Source: Burkholderiales bacterium RIFCSPLOWO2_12_FULL_61_40
GTDB taxonomy: Bacteria; Pseudomonadota; Gammaproteobacteria; Burkholderiales; Burkholderiaceae_C
Assembly: GCA_001770935.1 (NCBI GenBank)
Contig: MESI01000043.1
Span: 1-64,000 of the forward strand
Direction: 5' to 3'
Length of the DNA: 64,000 bases
A model generated the notes under the pieces. That model was given only the letters and a program-made list of their open reading frames with translations, was not told the origin of the DNA and ran no database searches. The translations under genes and the position numbers were made by a program. This document shows positions 8,331 to 18,194 of the stretch, in pieces; positions within the stretch are counted from its first letter, which is position 1, and each line of letters opens with the position of its first letter.

Positions 8331-11281
8331 GCGAATCCGGGCTCGGTGGCCTGCATGATGGCCATTTGCAGGCGGTCCATCTGCAGGGGTTTGCTGTGTA
8401 CTGCGATGCCACGGGCCGCCATGCTGTGGATCAGGGCCGGATCGGTGTCGCCGGTCAGGATGATGGCGGGCAGTTGGGCGCCATAGGCATGCCTTGCTGC
8501 GTCAATCACATGGACGCCGGTTTCATGGCCGTCAAGCCGGTGGTTGGAAATGACGATGTCCGGCGCCCATTTGCCCAGGCGCAGCAGCAGGGCCTGGCTG
8601 CTGGTCGCCGCAAGCACCTCATGGCCGGTGTTTTCCAGCGCCATGACCAGCGCCTGTTGCACTTCGGTGTGGTCTTCCACCAGGCCGATGCGCAGGGGGC
8701 GGGGCTCGGCCTGCGGGGCGCAAGGCTCGGCTTGGACATGCGCCTGCCCGGCGGGCAGTTCAATGGCAAACATGGAGCCGCGTCCGGGTTTGGTGCGCAG
8801 GCGAATTTGCAGCCCCAGCAATTCGGCTGTTTTGGCCACAATGGCCAGGCCCAGGCCGCTGCCCCGCAGGTGCGCGCCATCCCCGAGTTGGGTGAATTCC
8901 TCAAAAATGGCTTCGGTTTTGTCGGCCGCAATGCCCACGCCGGTGTCCCATACCTCAATCCATTGCGCACCCGCATGGCGTCGGCAGGCGACCAAAATGC
9001 CGCCCTTTTCCGTGTAACGCACGGCGTTGGCAATGAGATTGCCGACGATGCGCGTCAACAAGGCCTGGTCGGTGCGTGTAAACACGGTAGCGCAGGGGCG
9101 CAAATGCAGGCACAGGCCTTTGCTCTGCGCCTCGGCCGAATGCACGGACACCAGTGCGGACAAAAAGTCCTCCACCACAAAATCAGTCAGACGGGGGGTG
9201 ACGACGCCCGCTTCGAGTTTGCTGACGTCCAGCAAATCGGTGAGCATCTCGGTCAGGCTGTCGCTGCAGGCCTGGATTTTGCGCACCAGGCTGCGGTTGT
9301 CTGGCGTGGTTTTGCTCTGGAGCACACCGACATACATGGACAGCGCCGAAAGCGGCTGCCGCAGGTCATGGCTGGCAGCGGCCAAAAAGCGGGATTTGGC
9401 GCGGTTGGCCTGCTCGGCGCGGGCCTTGGCGGTTACCAGCTCGGCTTGTGCCTGCTTGCGCGCACTGATATCGACAAACGCCCAGATCGATTCGCCGCTT
9501 TGCGGGTCGAGCATGCTGCCGACGACGTCGTACCACCCCAGGCTGCCGTTTTTGCGGCGGTACTGGATCTCCGAGCGAAACACCTCGCCTCTTTGCAGCA
9601 CGGGGTAGGCGGCCTCGGCGAAGGTGCGGTAGGCCTGTTCGCTGGGGTAAACGATTTTGGTCGACTGTCCGGTCAGCTCGTCCAAGGAGTAGCCCATCAT
9701 CTCGGCGAATGCCACGTTGCCCCAGACCAGTTTGCGGTCGTTGAGTTTGACGAAGCCCACAATCCGGCTGTTGAGGATGGCGGTTTGCTCGCACATCAGG
9801 CGGTAGAAGCGTTGCTCGGTGCGCGCGCGTTGGGTGATGTCATGGATGATGGACACCCATTGCGTTTGGCTCCCCACCGTGACGGGGGTGGAGTGCATCT
9901 CCACAGTTTTGATTTCGCCGTTGGCCATGCGGTGCTGGACAGCGAAAGGATTGCGCTCATGGCTGTCTGTTGCCAGGCGTTTTTCGGTGATGTGGTCCGG
10001 GTTGAGCGCATTGATCTCCTGCAGGGTCTTGCTGCGTATTTGCACAGGGGACCATCCATAAAACAGGCAGGCGGCCGCGTTGGCGTCCAGAATTTGACCG
10101 CTGGCCGGGTCCGTCTGAAGAATGGCGGCGTTGTTGTTGTCGATCAGGTTGCGAAAGCGCATTTCACTTTCCCGCAGGGCCGTTTCCCGGGTGTCCAGGG
10201 TTTCCAGCAGGCGATTGAATGCGCCAAATAATTCGCCAATTTCGTCTTGCCGGGTGATGGGCAGGCGCGGCGTGCGCAGGCTGGTTTCCGACATCTCCGA
10301 CAGGCTTTGCATGGCTTTGAACACGGGTGTGAGTTGGCGCCGCAGCATCCACCAGGTCAGCGCGCCCGCCACCAGGGTCAATAGCAGCGCGCCCAGCAGC
10401 AGGCCCCGCTGCATGGCGTAAATAGGGGCAAAGGCGTCCTCCGCAGGCATGGCAGACCCCAGAATCCAGCCCGCTGCGGGAATGCCTTTGGCGGCAGTCA
10501 GCATTTCCACGCCTCTGGAGTTGGTGGTCAGGCCATAGCCCTCATAACCCTGCAAGTAGCGATCAAGCATCGTGTTCACACCCGGTTTGGCAAGCGGCTG
10601 CATGGTGCGGCTCTTGTCGGTGGCGGTTACAACCAAGCCGTGTTGCGGTGTGATGAGCGCGTAGCTGCCTGCTTGGCCGTAGGGCGCGTTCGTAACTTTG
10701 TCCAGAAAAGTGGGCTTGTTGAGGTCGGTCACCCCCGCCAAGGCACCGAACACCTTGCCCTGTGCATTGCGCAGGGGCATTGCCATGACAAAAAGGGGCA
10801 CCAGCCGCTGTTTGCCCATGACGGGCCGACCGACGCTCGCCTTGCCCTCTTTGAGCGCGGCGACCAGGAAGTCCCGTTCCATGTAATTGACACCGATCCG
10901 TTCTGCCGAGTACGGAAGCGAAGCCAGGGTGATGCCATCCAGCCCGGTGATGAAGGCCCCGCCATTGAACAACTGCCGGAAAATCGGGCGTTGCTCCAGG
11001 AAGGTTTGCATTGCCGGGGTGTTGCCCATAAGGGCTGGGTTGACCGTTTCGCCGACCATTTTTAAGGCCCTGAACCGGTCTTCCAATTCTTCATTGATTC
11101 CCGTGGCCGCCATGGACACCGCTGCATACTGCTGAGCGCCCACCAGGTTTTGCATATCTTCGCGCAGCACGTGGCGGGCGTAAAACGCCAGCAAGCCGAT
11201 GCTGAGCATAAAAATGCCCAGCGTGAATAGCGTGACCCGGATCTTGATCGAACGCAGCGCAAAAATACCTGGTTTCAGCAA
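8327..11281 (-). CDS. Hybrid sensor histidine kinase/response regulator
   Basis: 984 aa: N-terminal sensor, HAMP-like, two PAS, HisKA (FLAAASHDLRQPLSAL), HATPase (LIANAVRYTEKGG, GSGLGLAIV), C-terminal REC; 4-bp overlap with 7872-8330. Confidence 0.9.
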   Translation of the reverse strand: MLKPGIFALRSIKIRVTLFTLGIFMLSIGLLAFYARHVLREDMQNLVGAQQYAAVSMAATGINEELEDRFRALKMVGETVNPALMGNTPAMQTFLEQRPIFRQLFNGGAFITGLDGITLASLPYSAERIGVNYMERDFLVAALKEGKASVGRPVMGKQRLVPLFVMAMPLRNAQGKVFGALAGVTDLNKPTFLDKVTNAPYGQAGSYALITPQHGLVVTATDKSRTMQPLAKPGVNTMLDRYLQGYEGYGLTTNSRGVEMLTAAKGIPAAGWILGSAMPAEDAFAPIYAMQRGLLLGALLLTLVAGALTWWMLRRQLTPVFKAMQSLSEMSETSLRTPRLPITRQDEIGELFGAFNRLLETLDTRETALRESEMRFRNLIDNNNAAILQTDPASGQILDANAAACLFYGWSPVQIRSKTLQEINALNPDHITEKRLATDSHERNPFAVQHRMANGEIKTVEMHSTPVTVGSQTQWVSIIHDITQRARTEQRFYRLMCEQTAILNSRIVGFVKLNDRKLVWGNVAFAEMMGYSLDELTGQSTKIVYPSEQAYRTFAEAAYPVLQRGEVFRSEIQYRRKNGSLGWYDVVGSMLDPQSGESIWAFVDISARKQAQAELVTAKARAEQANRAKSRFLAAASHDLRQPLSALSMYVGVLQSKTTPDNRSLVRKIQACSDSLTEMLTDLLDVSKLEAGVVTPRLTDFVVEDFLSALVSVHSAEAQSKGLCLHLRPCATVFTRTDQALLTRIVGNLIANAVRYTEKGGILVACRRHAGAQWIEVWDTGVGIAADKTEAIFEEFTQLGDGAHLRGSGLGLAIVAKTAELLGLQIRLRTKPGRGSMFAIELPAGQAHVQAEPCAPQAEPRPLRIGLVEDHTEVQQALVMALENTGHEVLAATSSQALLLRLGKWAPDIVISNHRLDGHETGVHVIDAARHAYGAQLPAIILTGDTDPALIHSMAARGIAVHSKPLQMDRLQMAIMQATEPGFA

Positions 11282-11518
11282 ATCACCCTCCCTGTTAATG
11301 GCTTTTTTATGGGCAACACCGTTGCCCCATTCTGTGTGTTGTCAGAAAAGAGTCAGTTATTGGTGATCCGCAGACACAAACAAGCAGTCTAGCCACCCTT
11401 TGTTACAGGTTGGAGGGTTGCGACTCTAGTCTAAACAAGGGCAGGTTTTAGCTCAGTTGGGCGCCTGTGTCTGTGACACAAGTCATGCAACAGGCGGTAT
11501 GGGGCTTCGCCCATTCTC

Positions 11519-12001
11519 TCAACCCAGGGGGAGATACAAAGCCATGGGGGAATCTGCGCAGGCCATGAATCCATAGTGTTGGTAAAAGGACTTGGCTTTA
11601 CCGTTCTTTGCGTCGACAAGAAGCGCATAGGCCCCTACATGGGCCCTGGCCTTCAGACACCGATCCACGGCAAGACCTACCAGCAGCTCCCCCAGATGGT
11701 GTCCACGGGTTTCAATCTTGCGAGCCAGGCGCCCCATTCGAAAGCACGGAATCGGGTGGCGGGGCAACTTTTTTCGTTCGGTATCACTGAGTTGGTCGAC
11801 GCTGATTTGTGCGGCGCTCAGCGTGTAGAAGCCCAAAATTTCGCGTGGAGCGGCGTCGTCAATCAGCACAAAAATCGAGCAAATGCCCTTTGCGCTTTGC
11901 TGCACCGCATATTTGTGCAAGAAGTCATCAAGCGCTGGCTCCCCGCACTGAAAACCGGACCGATCATGCAGCTTGGCGTTAAAAAGCCGCTCTTCAAGCA
12001 C
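11519..12001 (-). CDS. GNAT-family toxin (TacT-like) of a TA pair
   Basis: LEERLFNAKLHDRSGFQCGEPALDDFLHKYAVQQSAKGICSIFVLID...GRLARKIETRGHHLGELLVGLAVDRCL; proposed GTG start at 11999-12001 overlapping the antitoxin stop. Confidence 0.82.
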   Translation of the reverse strand: MLEERLFNAKLHDRSGFQCGEPALDDFLHKYAVQQSAKGICSIFVLIDDAAPREILGFYTLSAAQISVDQLSDTERKKLPRHPIPCFRMGRLARKIETRGHHLGELLVGLAVDRCLKARAHVGAYALLVDAKNGKAKSFYQHYGFMACADSPMALYLPLG

Positions 12002-12263
12002 GCTTGACCTTGGCCGCAGCGTTGATCGCTTCTTGCAGTGCCACGTTGGGTGCAAATGCGCCGTTGATGGCCGTATTGAACGCCAGGAAATCACGCTTGG
12101 AGAGCGCCACGCGGGATTCCTGCTCCAGAAGAGTTTGGGCCTTCTCCTTGGCGGCGCTGCGAACAAAGCCCGCCATGGTCGTGCCCATGAGGCTTGCCGC
12201 ACGCGCAAGAAGGTCTTTGTCTTCGGCATCCAGCTTGAGGTCAAAACGGGCAGCGATGGTCAT
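11994..12263 (-). CDS. DUF1778 (TacA-like) antitoxin
   Basis: MTIAARFDLKLDAEDKDLLARAASLMGTTMAGFVRSAAKEKAQTLLEQESRVALSKRDFLAF. Confidence 0.82.
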   Translation of the reverse strand: MTIAARFDLKLDAEDKDLLARAASLMGTTMAGFVRSAAKEKAQTLLEQESRVALSKRDFLAFNTAINGAFAPNVALQEAINAAAKVKRA

Positions 12264-12272
12264 GGGGTACTC

Positions 12273-12309
12273 CAATAAATCATACGGTATTTTGCCGTAT
12301 GATTTATTG
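12273..12309. promoter_or_regulatory. Palindromic operator candidate of the TacAT-like module
   Basis: caataaatcatacgg-tattttg-ccgtatgatttattg: perfect 15-bp arms, 7-nt spacer, immediately upstream of the antitoxin. Confidence 0.75.
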
Positions 12310-12313
12310 CCAG

Positions 12314-12537
12314 TCAATGCATACCAGGTTCAAGCCAAAACGGTTGATGCCATGCTGCGCTGTGGACGATGTGGATGTGTTCGCGCCCCAGAGTGCCCCA
12401 GCCCTCGCGCTCGAAGCGGCGCAGCAGCCGGGTGACGATTTCGCGCACCGTGCCCAGTTCGTCGGCCAAAGCCTGGTGCGACAGGGCCAGGTCGGGGCCC
12501 CGCCCCAACAGCGCAGCGGCCAGGCGCTGGTTTTTTT
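12314..12537 (-). pseudogene. Truncated 3' end of a Crp/Fnr-family regulator
   Basis: NQRLAAALLGRGPDLALSHQALADELGTVREIVTRLLRRFEREGWGTLGREHIHI = C-terminal Crp-type HTH only; N-terminal sensor missing, border abuts dispersed repeat. Confidence 0.75.
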
Positions 12538-12540
12538 AAG

Positions 12541-12596
12541 CAAAAAATGGCTGTAGCCCGCGCAGAATGTGCGCAAGCAGCTATGAAATAAGGAGC
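12541..12596 (-). repeat. Dispersed ~60-bp repeat copy
   Basis: caaaaaatggctgtagcccgcgcagaatgtgcgcaagcagctatgaaataaggagc. Confidence 0.7.
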
Positions 12597-12605
12597 GAAA
12601 GTGGG

Positions 12606-13064
12606 CTAGCAGCAGTGGCCCGCCAGATCATCCAGGATCGGACAATCCGGCCGTTCGTCGCCGTGGCAATGGTCCAACAGGTGGGCCAGGGTGCGCTGCA
12701 TGGCTTGCATGGCCTCAATGCGCTGGGCCAGCGCGTCCACATGGCTTTGGGCAATGCGCTTGACGCTGGCGCTGGCGCGACTCCGGTTGTGCCACAGGCC
12801 CACCAGCTCGGCAATCTCGGCCATGGAAAAACCCAGTGCGCGCCCGCGTTTGATGAACTGCAGGGTGCGCACCTCGGCCTGGGTGTACTGGCGGTATCCG
12901 CTGTCGGTGCGCGCCACGCTCTGCAGCAGGCCCAGCGACTCGTAATACCGCACCATCTTGGCCGACACCTGGGACAGCCGCGCCGCGGTGCCTATGGTCA
13001 CCGGCCACGCGGCGTGCTCTTCCACCTGGCTGGGAGTCGGGCGGGCTGTGGCGAGCAGGTTCAT
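12606..13064 (-). CDS. cueR: MerR-family copper regulator CueR-like
   Basis: IGTAARLSQVSAKMVRYYESLGLLQSVARTDSGYRQYTQAEVRTLQFIKRGRALGFSMAEI ... CHGDERPDCPIL; adjacent to copZ/copA. Confidence 0.85.
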   Translation of the reverse strand: MNLLATARPTPSQVEEHAAWPVTIGTAARLSQVSAKMVRYYESLGLLQSVARTDSGYRQYTQAEVRTLQFIKRGRALGFSMAEIAELVGLWHNRSRASASVKRIAQSHVDALAQRIEAMQAMQRTLAHLLDHCHGDERPDCPILDDLAGHCC

Positions 13065-13258
13065 GCGGCGACCGCGTAGCCTTCTTCGGCGATGGCCTGG
13101 GCCAGCACCGCGCGCGGCTGCTCGGACTGCACCTCCACCTGGTTGGCGGCGCGGTCGATGCGGACTTCGGCCTGGGGGTCGGCCTGTTTGAGGGCGCGGG
13201 TGACGGCTTTTTCGCAGTGGCCGCAGGTCATGCCGGTGACGGTGAAGGTTTGGTTCAT
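13061..13258 (-). CDS. copZ: Heavy-metal-associated (CopZ-like) copper chaperone
   Basis: MNQTFTVTGMTCGHCEKAVTRALKQADPQAEVRIDRAANQVEV; GMTCGHC metal-binding motif; 4-bp overlap with cueR. Confidence 0.85.
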   Translation of the reverse strand: MNQTFTVTGMTCGHCEKAVTRALKQADPQAEVRIDRAANQVEVQSEQPRAVLAQAIAEEGYAVAA

Positions 13259-13318
13259 GGGTTCGCTCCTGGAGTGCGCCCGCTGTGGGGCGATGGGTTG
13301 ATGGACAGCATAGTCTGA

Positions 13319-13339
13319 ACCTTGCCACCATGGCAAGGT
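13319..13339. promoter_or_regulatory. CueR/MerR-type operator of the copZ-cueR promoter
   Basis: accttgccaccatggcaaggt inverted repeat downstream of a reverse-strand TTGACC -35. Confidence 0.75.
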
Positions 13340-13368
13340 CAAGCCCGGAGATGTGTCGCAATTTGCTG

Positions 13369-13422
13369 TTGCGCGCCATTTTAATTGGCGCAATAATGGC
13401 GCAATCTTTCGTTTGCGCGCCA
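13369..13422. promoter_or_regulatory. Putative four-copy operator array upstream of Fic gene
   Basis: ttgcgcgcca (13369), tggcgcaa (13386), tggcgcaa (13397), ttgcgcgcca (13413). Confidence 0.5.
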
Positions 13423-13424
13423 CC

Positions 13425-14834
13425 ATGCCCAAGTTAACCCCACCCCAAGACCTGGATCGCCTTGTCCAGTTAGTGGCCCAGCACCCCGAGGGCGTGGGTG
13501 TAGAGCTGCTCACTGCTGCCATGGGTGGTACACCCCGGCGTACGCTGCAGCGCCGCTTGGCCGCACTGGTGCAGGCCCGGCGAGTGGACTTGGTGGGGCT
13601 GGGGCGCGCCGCGTGTTATGTGGTGCCAAGCGCGCCGCCGGTGTCCTCGTTAACGCCCGCATTTCTGCCACTGCCGGTGCACGAGCCCGGCGCGGATTAC
13701 CCCACCGAGGCCTATGTGCCGACCTCGCCCGAGGGTGAGGCCATCAAAACCTATGTACGCCAGCCGCGCCACCTGCGCAAACCCGTGGGTTACCAGCAGC
13801 AGTTTCTGGAGGCCTACCAGCCCAACGTTACCGCCTACCTGCCAACCGGGTTGCGCGCCCAATTGCACACCCTCGGCCAGTCGCCTGCCGCGCAAACCCC
13901 GGCGGGCACTTTTGCGCGCGACATCCTTAACCGCTTGTTGATCGATTTGTCGTGGGCTTCGTCGCGCCTGGAAGGCAACACCTACAGCCGCCTGGACACC
14001 GAGCGCCTGATCGCCCAGGGCCAGGTGGCCGACGGCAAGGATGCGCTGGAAACCCAGATGATCCTCAACCACAAAGAGGCTATCGAATACCTGGTGCACG
14101 ACCCCGAGCGGGCCAGTCTGACGCCTGAGACGGTCATTGCGCTGCATGCTTTTCTGTCCAATGGTTTGATGGCAGACCCTGCCGCAGTGGGGCACCTGCG
14201 GCAGCGAGCGGTCGGCATAGGGGGCAGCGTGTATTTGCCCTTGGCCTCACCGCAAGGTGTGCAAGACCTGTTCGGCTTTGTGGTGGAGATGGCGGCCGAG
14301 ATTGAAGACCCGTTTGAGCAAGCCTTCTTTCTCATGGTGCACCTGCCGTACCTGCAGCCGTTTGAGGATGTGAACAAACGTGTTTCGCGCCTGGCAGCCA
14401 ATATTCCCTTCATCCGGCACAACCTGTGTCCGCTGTCCTTCATTGATGTACCCCAGCAAGCCTATGTGGACGCCATGTTGGGTGTGTACGAACTCAACCG
14501 GGTGGAGCTGCTGCGCGATGTGTTTGTGTGGGCCTACGGACGCTCTTGCCAGCAGTACGTGGCGGTGCAACAAAACATGGGCAAGCCGGACGTGTTTCGC
14601 GTGCGCTACCGGCGTGCCCTGGGTGAAGTCGTCGCGACCATGGTGCGAGCCATGGAGCCAGCTACGGACGAGGATGTACGCAGGCGGATACCCGCGGAAG
14701 TGGCGCAGGCTGATCGGGCAGGTTTTACCGCACTGGTGCTGTTGGAGCTCCGAGCGCTGCATGTGGGGAATGCGGTGCGGTTTGGGCTGCGGCCGTTGGA
14801 GGTGGAGGGGTGGCTGGAAAAAATGAAGCGTTGA
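13425..14834 (+). CDS. Fic-family protein with degenerate Fic motif and N-terminal wHTH
   Basis: Fic-domain layout; motif reads [13 protein letters not shown] instead of HPFxDGNGRxxR; N-terminal winged-helix-like segment. Confidence 0.8.
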   Translation: MPKLTPPQDLDRLVQLVAQHPEGVGVELLTAAMGGTPRRTLQRRLAALVQARRVDLVGLGRAACYVVPSAPPVSSLTPAFLPLPVHEPGADYPTEAYVPTSPEGEAIKTYVRQPRHLRKPVGYQQQFLEAYQPNVTAYLPTGLRAQLHTLGQSPAAQTPAGTFARDILNRLLIDLSWASSRLEGNTYSRLDTERLIAQGQVADGKDALETQMILNHKEAIEYLVHDPERASLTPETVIALHAFLSNGLMADPAAVGHLRQRAVGIGGSVYLPLASPQGVQDLFGFVVEMAAEIEDPFEQAFFLMVHLPYLQPFEDVNKRVSRLAANIPFIRHNLCPLSFIDVPQQAYVDAMLGVYELNRVELLRDVFVWAYGRSCQQYVAVQQNMGKPDVFRVRYRRALGEVVATMVRAMEPATDEDVRRRIPAEVAQADRAGFTALVLLELRALHVGNAVRFGLRPLEVEGWLEKMKR

Positions 14835-14854
14835 GGTGGGAAAGCATTCCCGGC

Positions 14855-14885
14855 TTGACCTTCCCACCATGGGAAGGAATACGAT
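14855..14885 (+). promoter_or_regulatory. CueR-type copA promoter
   Basis: TTGACC -19 bp- TACGAT with palindrome ttcccaccatgggaa between the elements. Confidence 0.75.
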
Positions 14886-17361
14886 GACCCCCATGACTAC
14901 TTCAACCATCACCCTGCCCACCCCCGCCTCGCTGGACATCGGGGTCGGCGGCATGACCTGCGCCTCCTGTGTGGCGCGGGTGGAAAAAGCCCTGAAAAAA
15001 GTGCCCGGCGTGCAGGACGCCACGGTCAATCTGGCCACCGAGTCGGCGCGCATTGTGTTCGCGCCCGCCGAGCAGATGGACGCCAGGCTGCGCCGTGCGG
15101 TGCGCGACGCCGGTTACGAGCCCCGCGCGGCCGACGCGGTGATGGACGCCGCCGCGCCCTCGTCCTGGGCCGGCTTTGGCCCGGTGGCGTTGGGGCTGGC
15201 TTTGTCCACCCCGCTGGTGGTGCCCATGGTGGGCGACCTGCTGGGCCAGCACTGGATGCTGTCGGCCTTCTGGCAGTTTGTGCTGGCCACGCCGGTGCAG
15301 TTCATCCTGGGGGCGCACTTTTACACCGGGGGCTGGCATGCCCTGAAGGCGCGCACTGGCAATATGGACTTGCTGGTGGCCATCGGCACCACGGCGGGCT
15401 GGGCGCTGTCCATGTGGCTGTGGCTCACGGCCGAGCCCGGGGCCATGGTGCACCTGTACTTTGAAGGCTCGGCCTTGGTGATCACGCTGGTGATGCTGGG
15501 CAAATGGCTGGAGGCCCGCGCCAAGCGCCAGACCACCGCCGCCATCCGCGCCCTGCATGCCTTGCGCCCCGACGTGGCGCACCTGATCGGGCTGGACGGC
15601 GAAGTGGACGTGCCGGTGGCCGAGGTGCTGGTGGGCGACCGGTTGGTGGTCAAGCCCGGTGAACGATTTCCGGTGGACGGACTGCTGCTGGAGGGCCGCA
15701 CCCAGGTGGACGAATCCATGCTCACCGGCGAGCCGCTGCCGGTGGAAAAAAGCCCGGCGCAGAACCCGGCTCCTGGGGCCGTAACCGATTCCGCAGCCCT
15801 GCTCACCGGTGGCTCCATCAACGGCGAAGGCCGGGTGGTGATGCAGGTGCGCGCCGTGGGGGTGGACACCGTGCTCTCGCGCATCATCCGGCTGGTGGAA
15901 GACGCACAGGCCGCCAAAGCGCCCCTGCAGCGCATGGTGGACCAGGTGAGTGCGGTGTTTGTGCCGGTGGTGCTGGTACTGGCCCTGCTCACTTTGCTGG
16001 GCTGGTGGCTGAGCGGCCACCCGTTTGCCCAGTCGTTGATTTACGCGGTGGCGGTGCTGGTGATCGCCTGCCCCTGCGCGCTGGGGCTGGCCACACCGGT
16101 GGCCATCATGGCGGGCACCGGTGTGGCGGCGCAGCACGGCATTTTGATCAAGGACGCGCAGGCACTGGAGCTGGCGCACAAGGTGGACGTGGTGGCCTTC
16201 GACAAAACCGGCACCTTGACCGTGGGGCGGCCCCAATTGACGGCGCTGCGGGTGGCGGTGGTGAACGCCGTTTCCACGACTCCCGCTACGACCAATGTTG
16301 CTGCGGCGCTAATGGACACCGATGCCCTGCTGCAGATTGCCGCCAGCCTGCAAAGCGGCAGCGAACACCCGCTGGCGCGCGCCGTCGTGCTGGCCGCGCA
16401 AGCCAAAGGGTTGCCCATCACCGCACCTGACGATGTGCGCGCTGTGCCCGGCCGGGGCACCGAAGGCGAGGTGGCGGGGCGCCAGTTTGTGATCGGCAGC
16501 CTGCGCTGGATGGACGAACTGGGTGTTGACACCTCGGCCCTGGCCGCCGAGGCCGCTGCCTTGCAGGCGCAAGGCGCCACGGTGTCGGCCATGGCTGAGC
16601 GCACGACCGCAGGCCTGGGCACCGCCGGGCCGTCCCAAAGCACGAGAGCCCCCATAGGTGGCAGTGAAGACCCGCAGTGCGGAACGGGTGGGGCGTATGC
16701 CTTGCGCGCCCTGCTGGCCTTTGGCGACGAACCCAAACCCGGCGCCAAGGAGGCGCTGGCCGCCCTGCGCGCGCGCGGCATCAAAACCGTGATGATCTCC
16801 GGCGACAACCGGGGCGCCGCCGAAGCCATGGCCCGCCGCCTGGGGCTGCGCCCGGAGGAGGGCGAAGTGATGGCCGAGGTGCTGCCCGGGGACAAGGCGG
16901 CCGCAGTGATGGCATTGAAAGAGGTCGGCCACGAACCACGCCGGGCCGCCCCAAGGGGTGAGAGCCCCCTCGGGGGGCAGCACAGTACGCGCAGCGACAA
17001 GCGTGGGGGTCGCCATGTTGTGGCGATGGTGGGCGACGGCGTCAACGACGCCCCCGCACTGGCCGCCGCCGATGTCGGCATGGCCATGGGCAACGGCACC
17101 GACGTGGCCATGCACGCCGCCGGCATCACCCTGATGCGTGGAGACCCGCTGCTGGTGGCTGCCGCGCTGGATATCTCGGGCCGCACGGTGGCCAAAATCC
17201 GGCAAAACCTGTTCTGGGCCTTCGCCTACAACGTGGCCGGCATCCCGCTGGCCGCGCTGGGTTTTTTGAACCCCGTGGTGGCCGGTGCCGCCATGGCGAT
17301 GAGCTCGGTGAGTGTGATGGGCAATGCGCTGCTGCTCAAGCGCTGGAGGGCGGGGAAGTGA
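14884..17361 (+). CDS. copA: Cu(+)-translocating P1B-type ATPase CopA
   Basis: HMA GMTCASC, TGE, CPC ([17 protein letters not shown]), [29 protein letters not shown]; start ATG 14884 or 14893. Confidence 0.93.
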   Translation: MTPMTTSTITLPTPASLDIGVGGMTCASCVARVEKALKKVPGVQDATVNLATESARIVFAPAEQMDARLRRAVRDAGYEPRAADAVMDAAAPSSWAGFGPVALGLALSTPLVVPMVGDLLGQHWMLSAFWQFVLATPVQFILGAHFYTGGWHALKARTGNMDLLVAIGTTAGWALSMWLWLTAEPGAMVHLYFEGSALVITLVMLGKWLEARAKRQTTAAIRALHALRPDVAHLIGLDGEVDVPVAEVLVGDRLVVKPGERFPVDGLLLEGRTQVDESMLTGEPLPVEKSPAQNPAPGAVTDSAALLTGGSINGEGRVVMQVRAVGVDTVLSRIIRLVEDAQAAKAPLQRMVDQVSAVFVPVVLVLALLTLLGWWLSGHPFAQSLIYAVAVLVIACPCALGLATPVAIMAGTGVAAQHGILIKDAQALELAHKVDVVAFDKTGTLTVGRPQLTALRVAVVNAVSTTPATTNVAAALMDTDALLQIAASLQSGSEHPLARAVVLAAQAKGLPITAPDDVRAVPGRGTEGEVAGRQFVIGSLRWMDELGVDTSALAAEAAALQAQGATVSAMAERTTAGLGTAGPSQSTRAPIGGSEDPQCGTGGAYALRALLAFGDEPKPGAKEALAALRARGIKTVMISGDNRGAAEAMARRLGLRPEEGEVMAEVLPGDKAAAVMALKEVGHEPRRAAPRGESPLGGQHSTRSDKRGGRHVVAMVGDGVNDAPALAAADVGMAMGNGTDVAMHAAGITLMRGDPLLVAAALDISGRTVAKIRQNLFWAFAYNVAGIPLAALGFLNPVVAGAAMAMSSVSVMGNALLLKRWRAGK
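16621..16695 (+). repeat. GC-rich repeat inserted in frame in copA, copy 1
   Basis: accgccgggccgtcccaaagcacgagagcccccataggtggcagtgaagacccgcagtgcggaacgggtggggcg aligns with copy 2. Confidence 0.7.
16938..17012 (+). repeat. GC-rich repeat inserted in frame in copA, copy 2
   Basis: acgccgggccgccccaaggggtgagagccccctcggggggcagcacagtacgcgcagcgacaagcgtgggggtcg. Confidence 0.75.
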
Positions 17362-17375
17362 AGGGGTGAATCGGG
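17320..17375 (+). repeat. Direct repeat A1: native copA 3' end
   Basis: 56 nt, 52/56 identical to 19356-19411. Confidence 0.9.
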
Positions 17376-17435
17376 CTCTGGCTGGCGTGGAATGAAGTTT
17401 TAGAAGCAAATAACTGATCGGGACAGGCCACGCAA

Positions 17436-18194
17436 CTACTGCATGGTCGAATTCATGCCTGCACGCTCTTGAAGCACGGTCATATCCATCACAGGACTGG
17501 CCCCGTTAAGCACCATGCTTTCACGTCTAGCAGCCTGTTCATCCTGTCGGTTATCCAGCACCACCAGTGTCTTTAGCTTGGCATTGGCCGGCAGACTGTG
17601 GATATCAACCAGTTTATGAAGCGCCGAACTGGTTGCGCTGTGGTGTGACCCGACAGCCAGCACCATGGTTCCGTCCAGATCAAAATCCAAGGTGTAAACC
17701 CTGCCAGTAATCCCTGTCACTGAGGGATTGCGCCTGAGGTTACCCCCCCTTTTCCAAGCTGCCAGACAGTGCGCAACCTCTTCAACGAAGAGTGCTGCAT
17801 CAGACGAAATTCCAGTGTGCTCAATTTCCCAGCGAGCCAGGTCCATCAACGTGGCGAGGTAGCGGGAAAAGCCTTCAGAGGCCGCATCGGTTCGGCTCCA
17901 AACCTCAACCTCACCATTGTCTGTGAAGGACGCACCATGGGCTTGCGCTGCTGTTTTGATGAATCGCGTGTGTGTCGCGCTGGAAAGGCTTATGCCGCGA
18001 CTGCGAAAGTGCAGAAACACTGCACCATCATCAAAAAACCTCACTTGTTCCCCCGCATGCTCTACAAACACAGGCATCGCATCGCCATCGTTAAAACAAA
18101 AGGGAGTTTCAATCATGACCACATTGCCCGTATCGTCCAGCGGATGGCAGGCCAATCCCAACAGTGATGTAAGTTGTGTGCAAATCATGGTCAT
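17436..18194 (-). CDS. DUF1828-domain protein
   Basis: ETPFCFNDGDAMPVFVEHAGEQVRFFDDGAVFLHFRSRGIS pattern; ATGA overlap with upstream ORF. Confidence 0.65.
   Translation of the reverse strand: MTMICTQLTSLLGLACHPLDDTGNVVMIETPFCFNDGDAMPVFVEHAGEQVRFFDDGAVFLHFRSRGISLSSATHTRFIKTAAQAHGASFTDNGEVEVWSRTDAASEGFSRYLATLMDLARWEIEHTGISSDAALFVEEVAHCLAAWKRGGNLRRNPSVTGITGRVYTLDFDLDGTMVLAVGSHHSATSSALHKLVDIHSLPANAKLKTLVVLDNRQDEQAARRESMVLNGASPVMDMTVLQERAGMNSTMQ

Noticed and set aside
8366-10231. 621-aa plus-strand ORF opposite the hybrid histidine kinase
   Set aside because: Shadow ORF; the reverse strand has clear HisKA/HATPase/REC motifs
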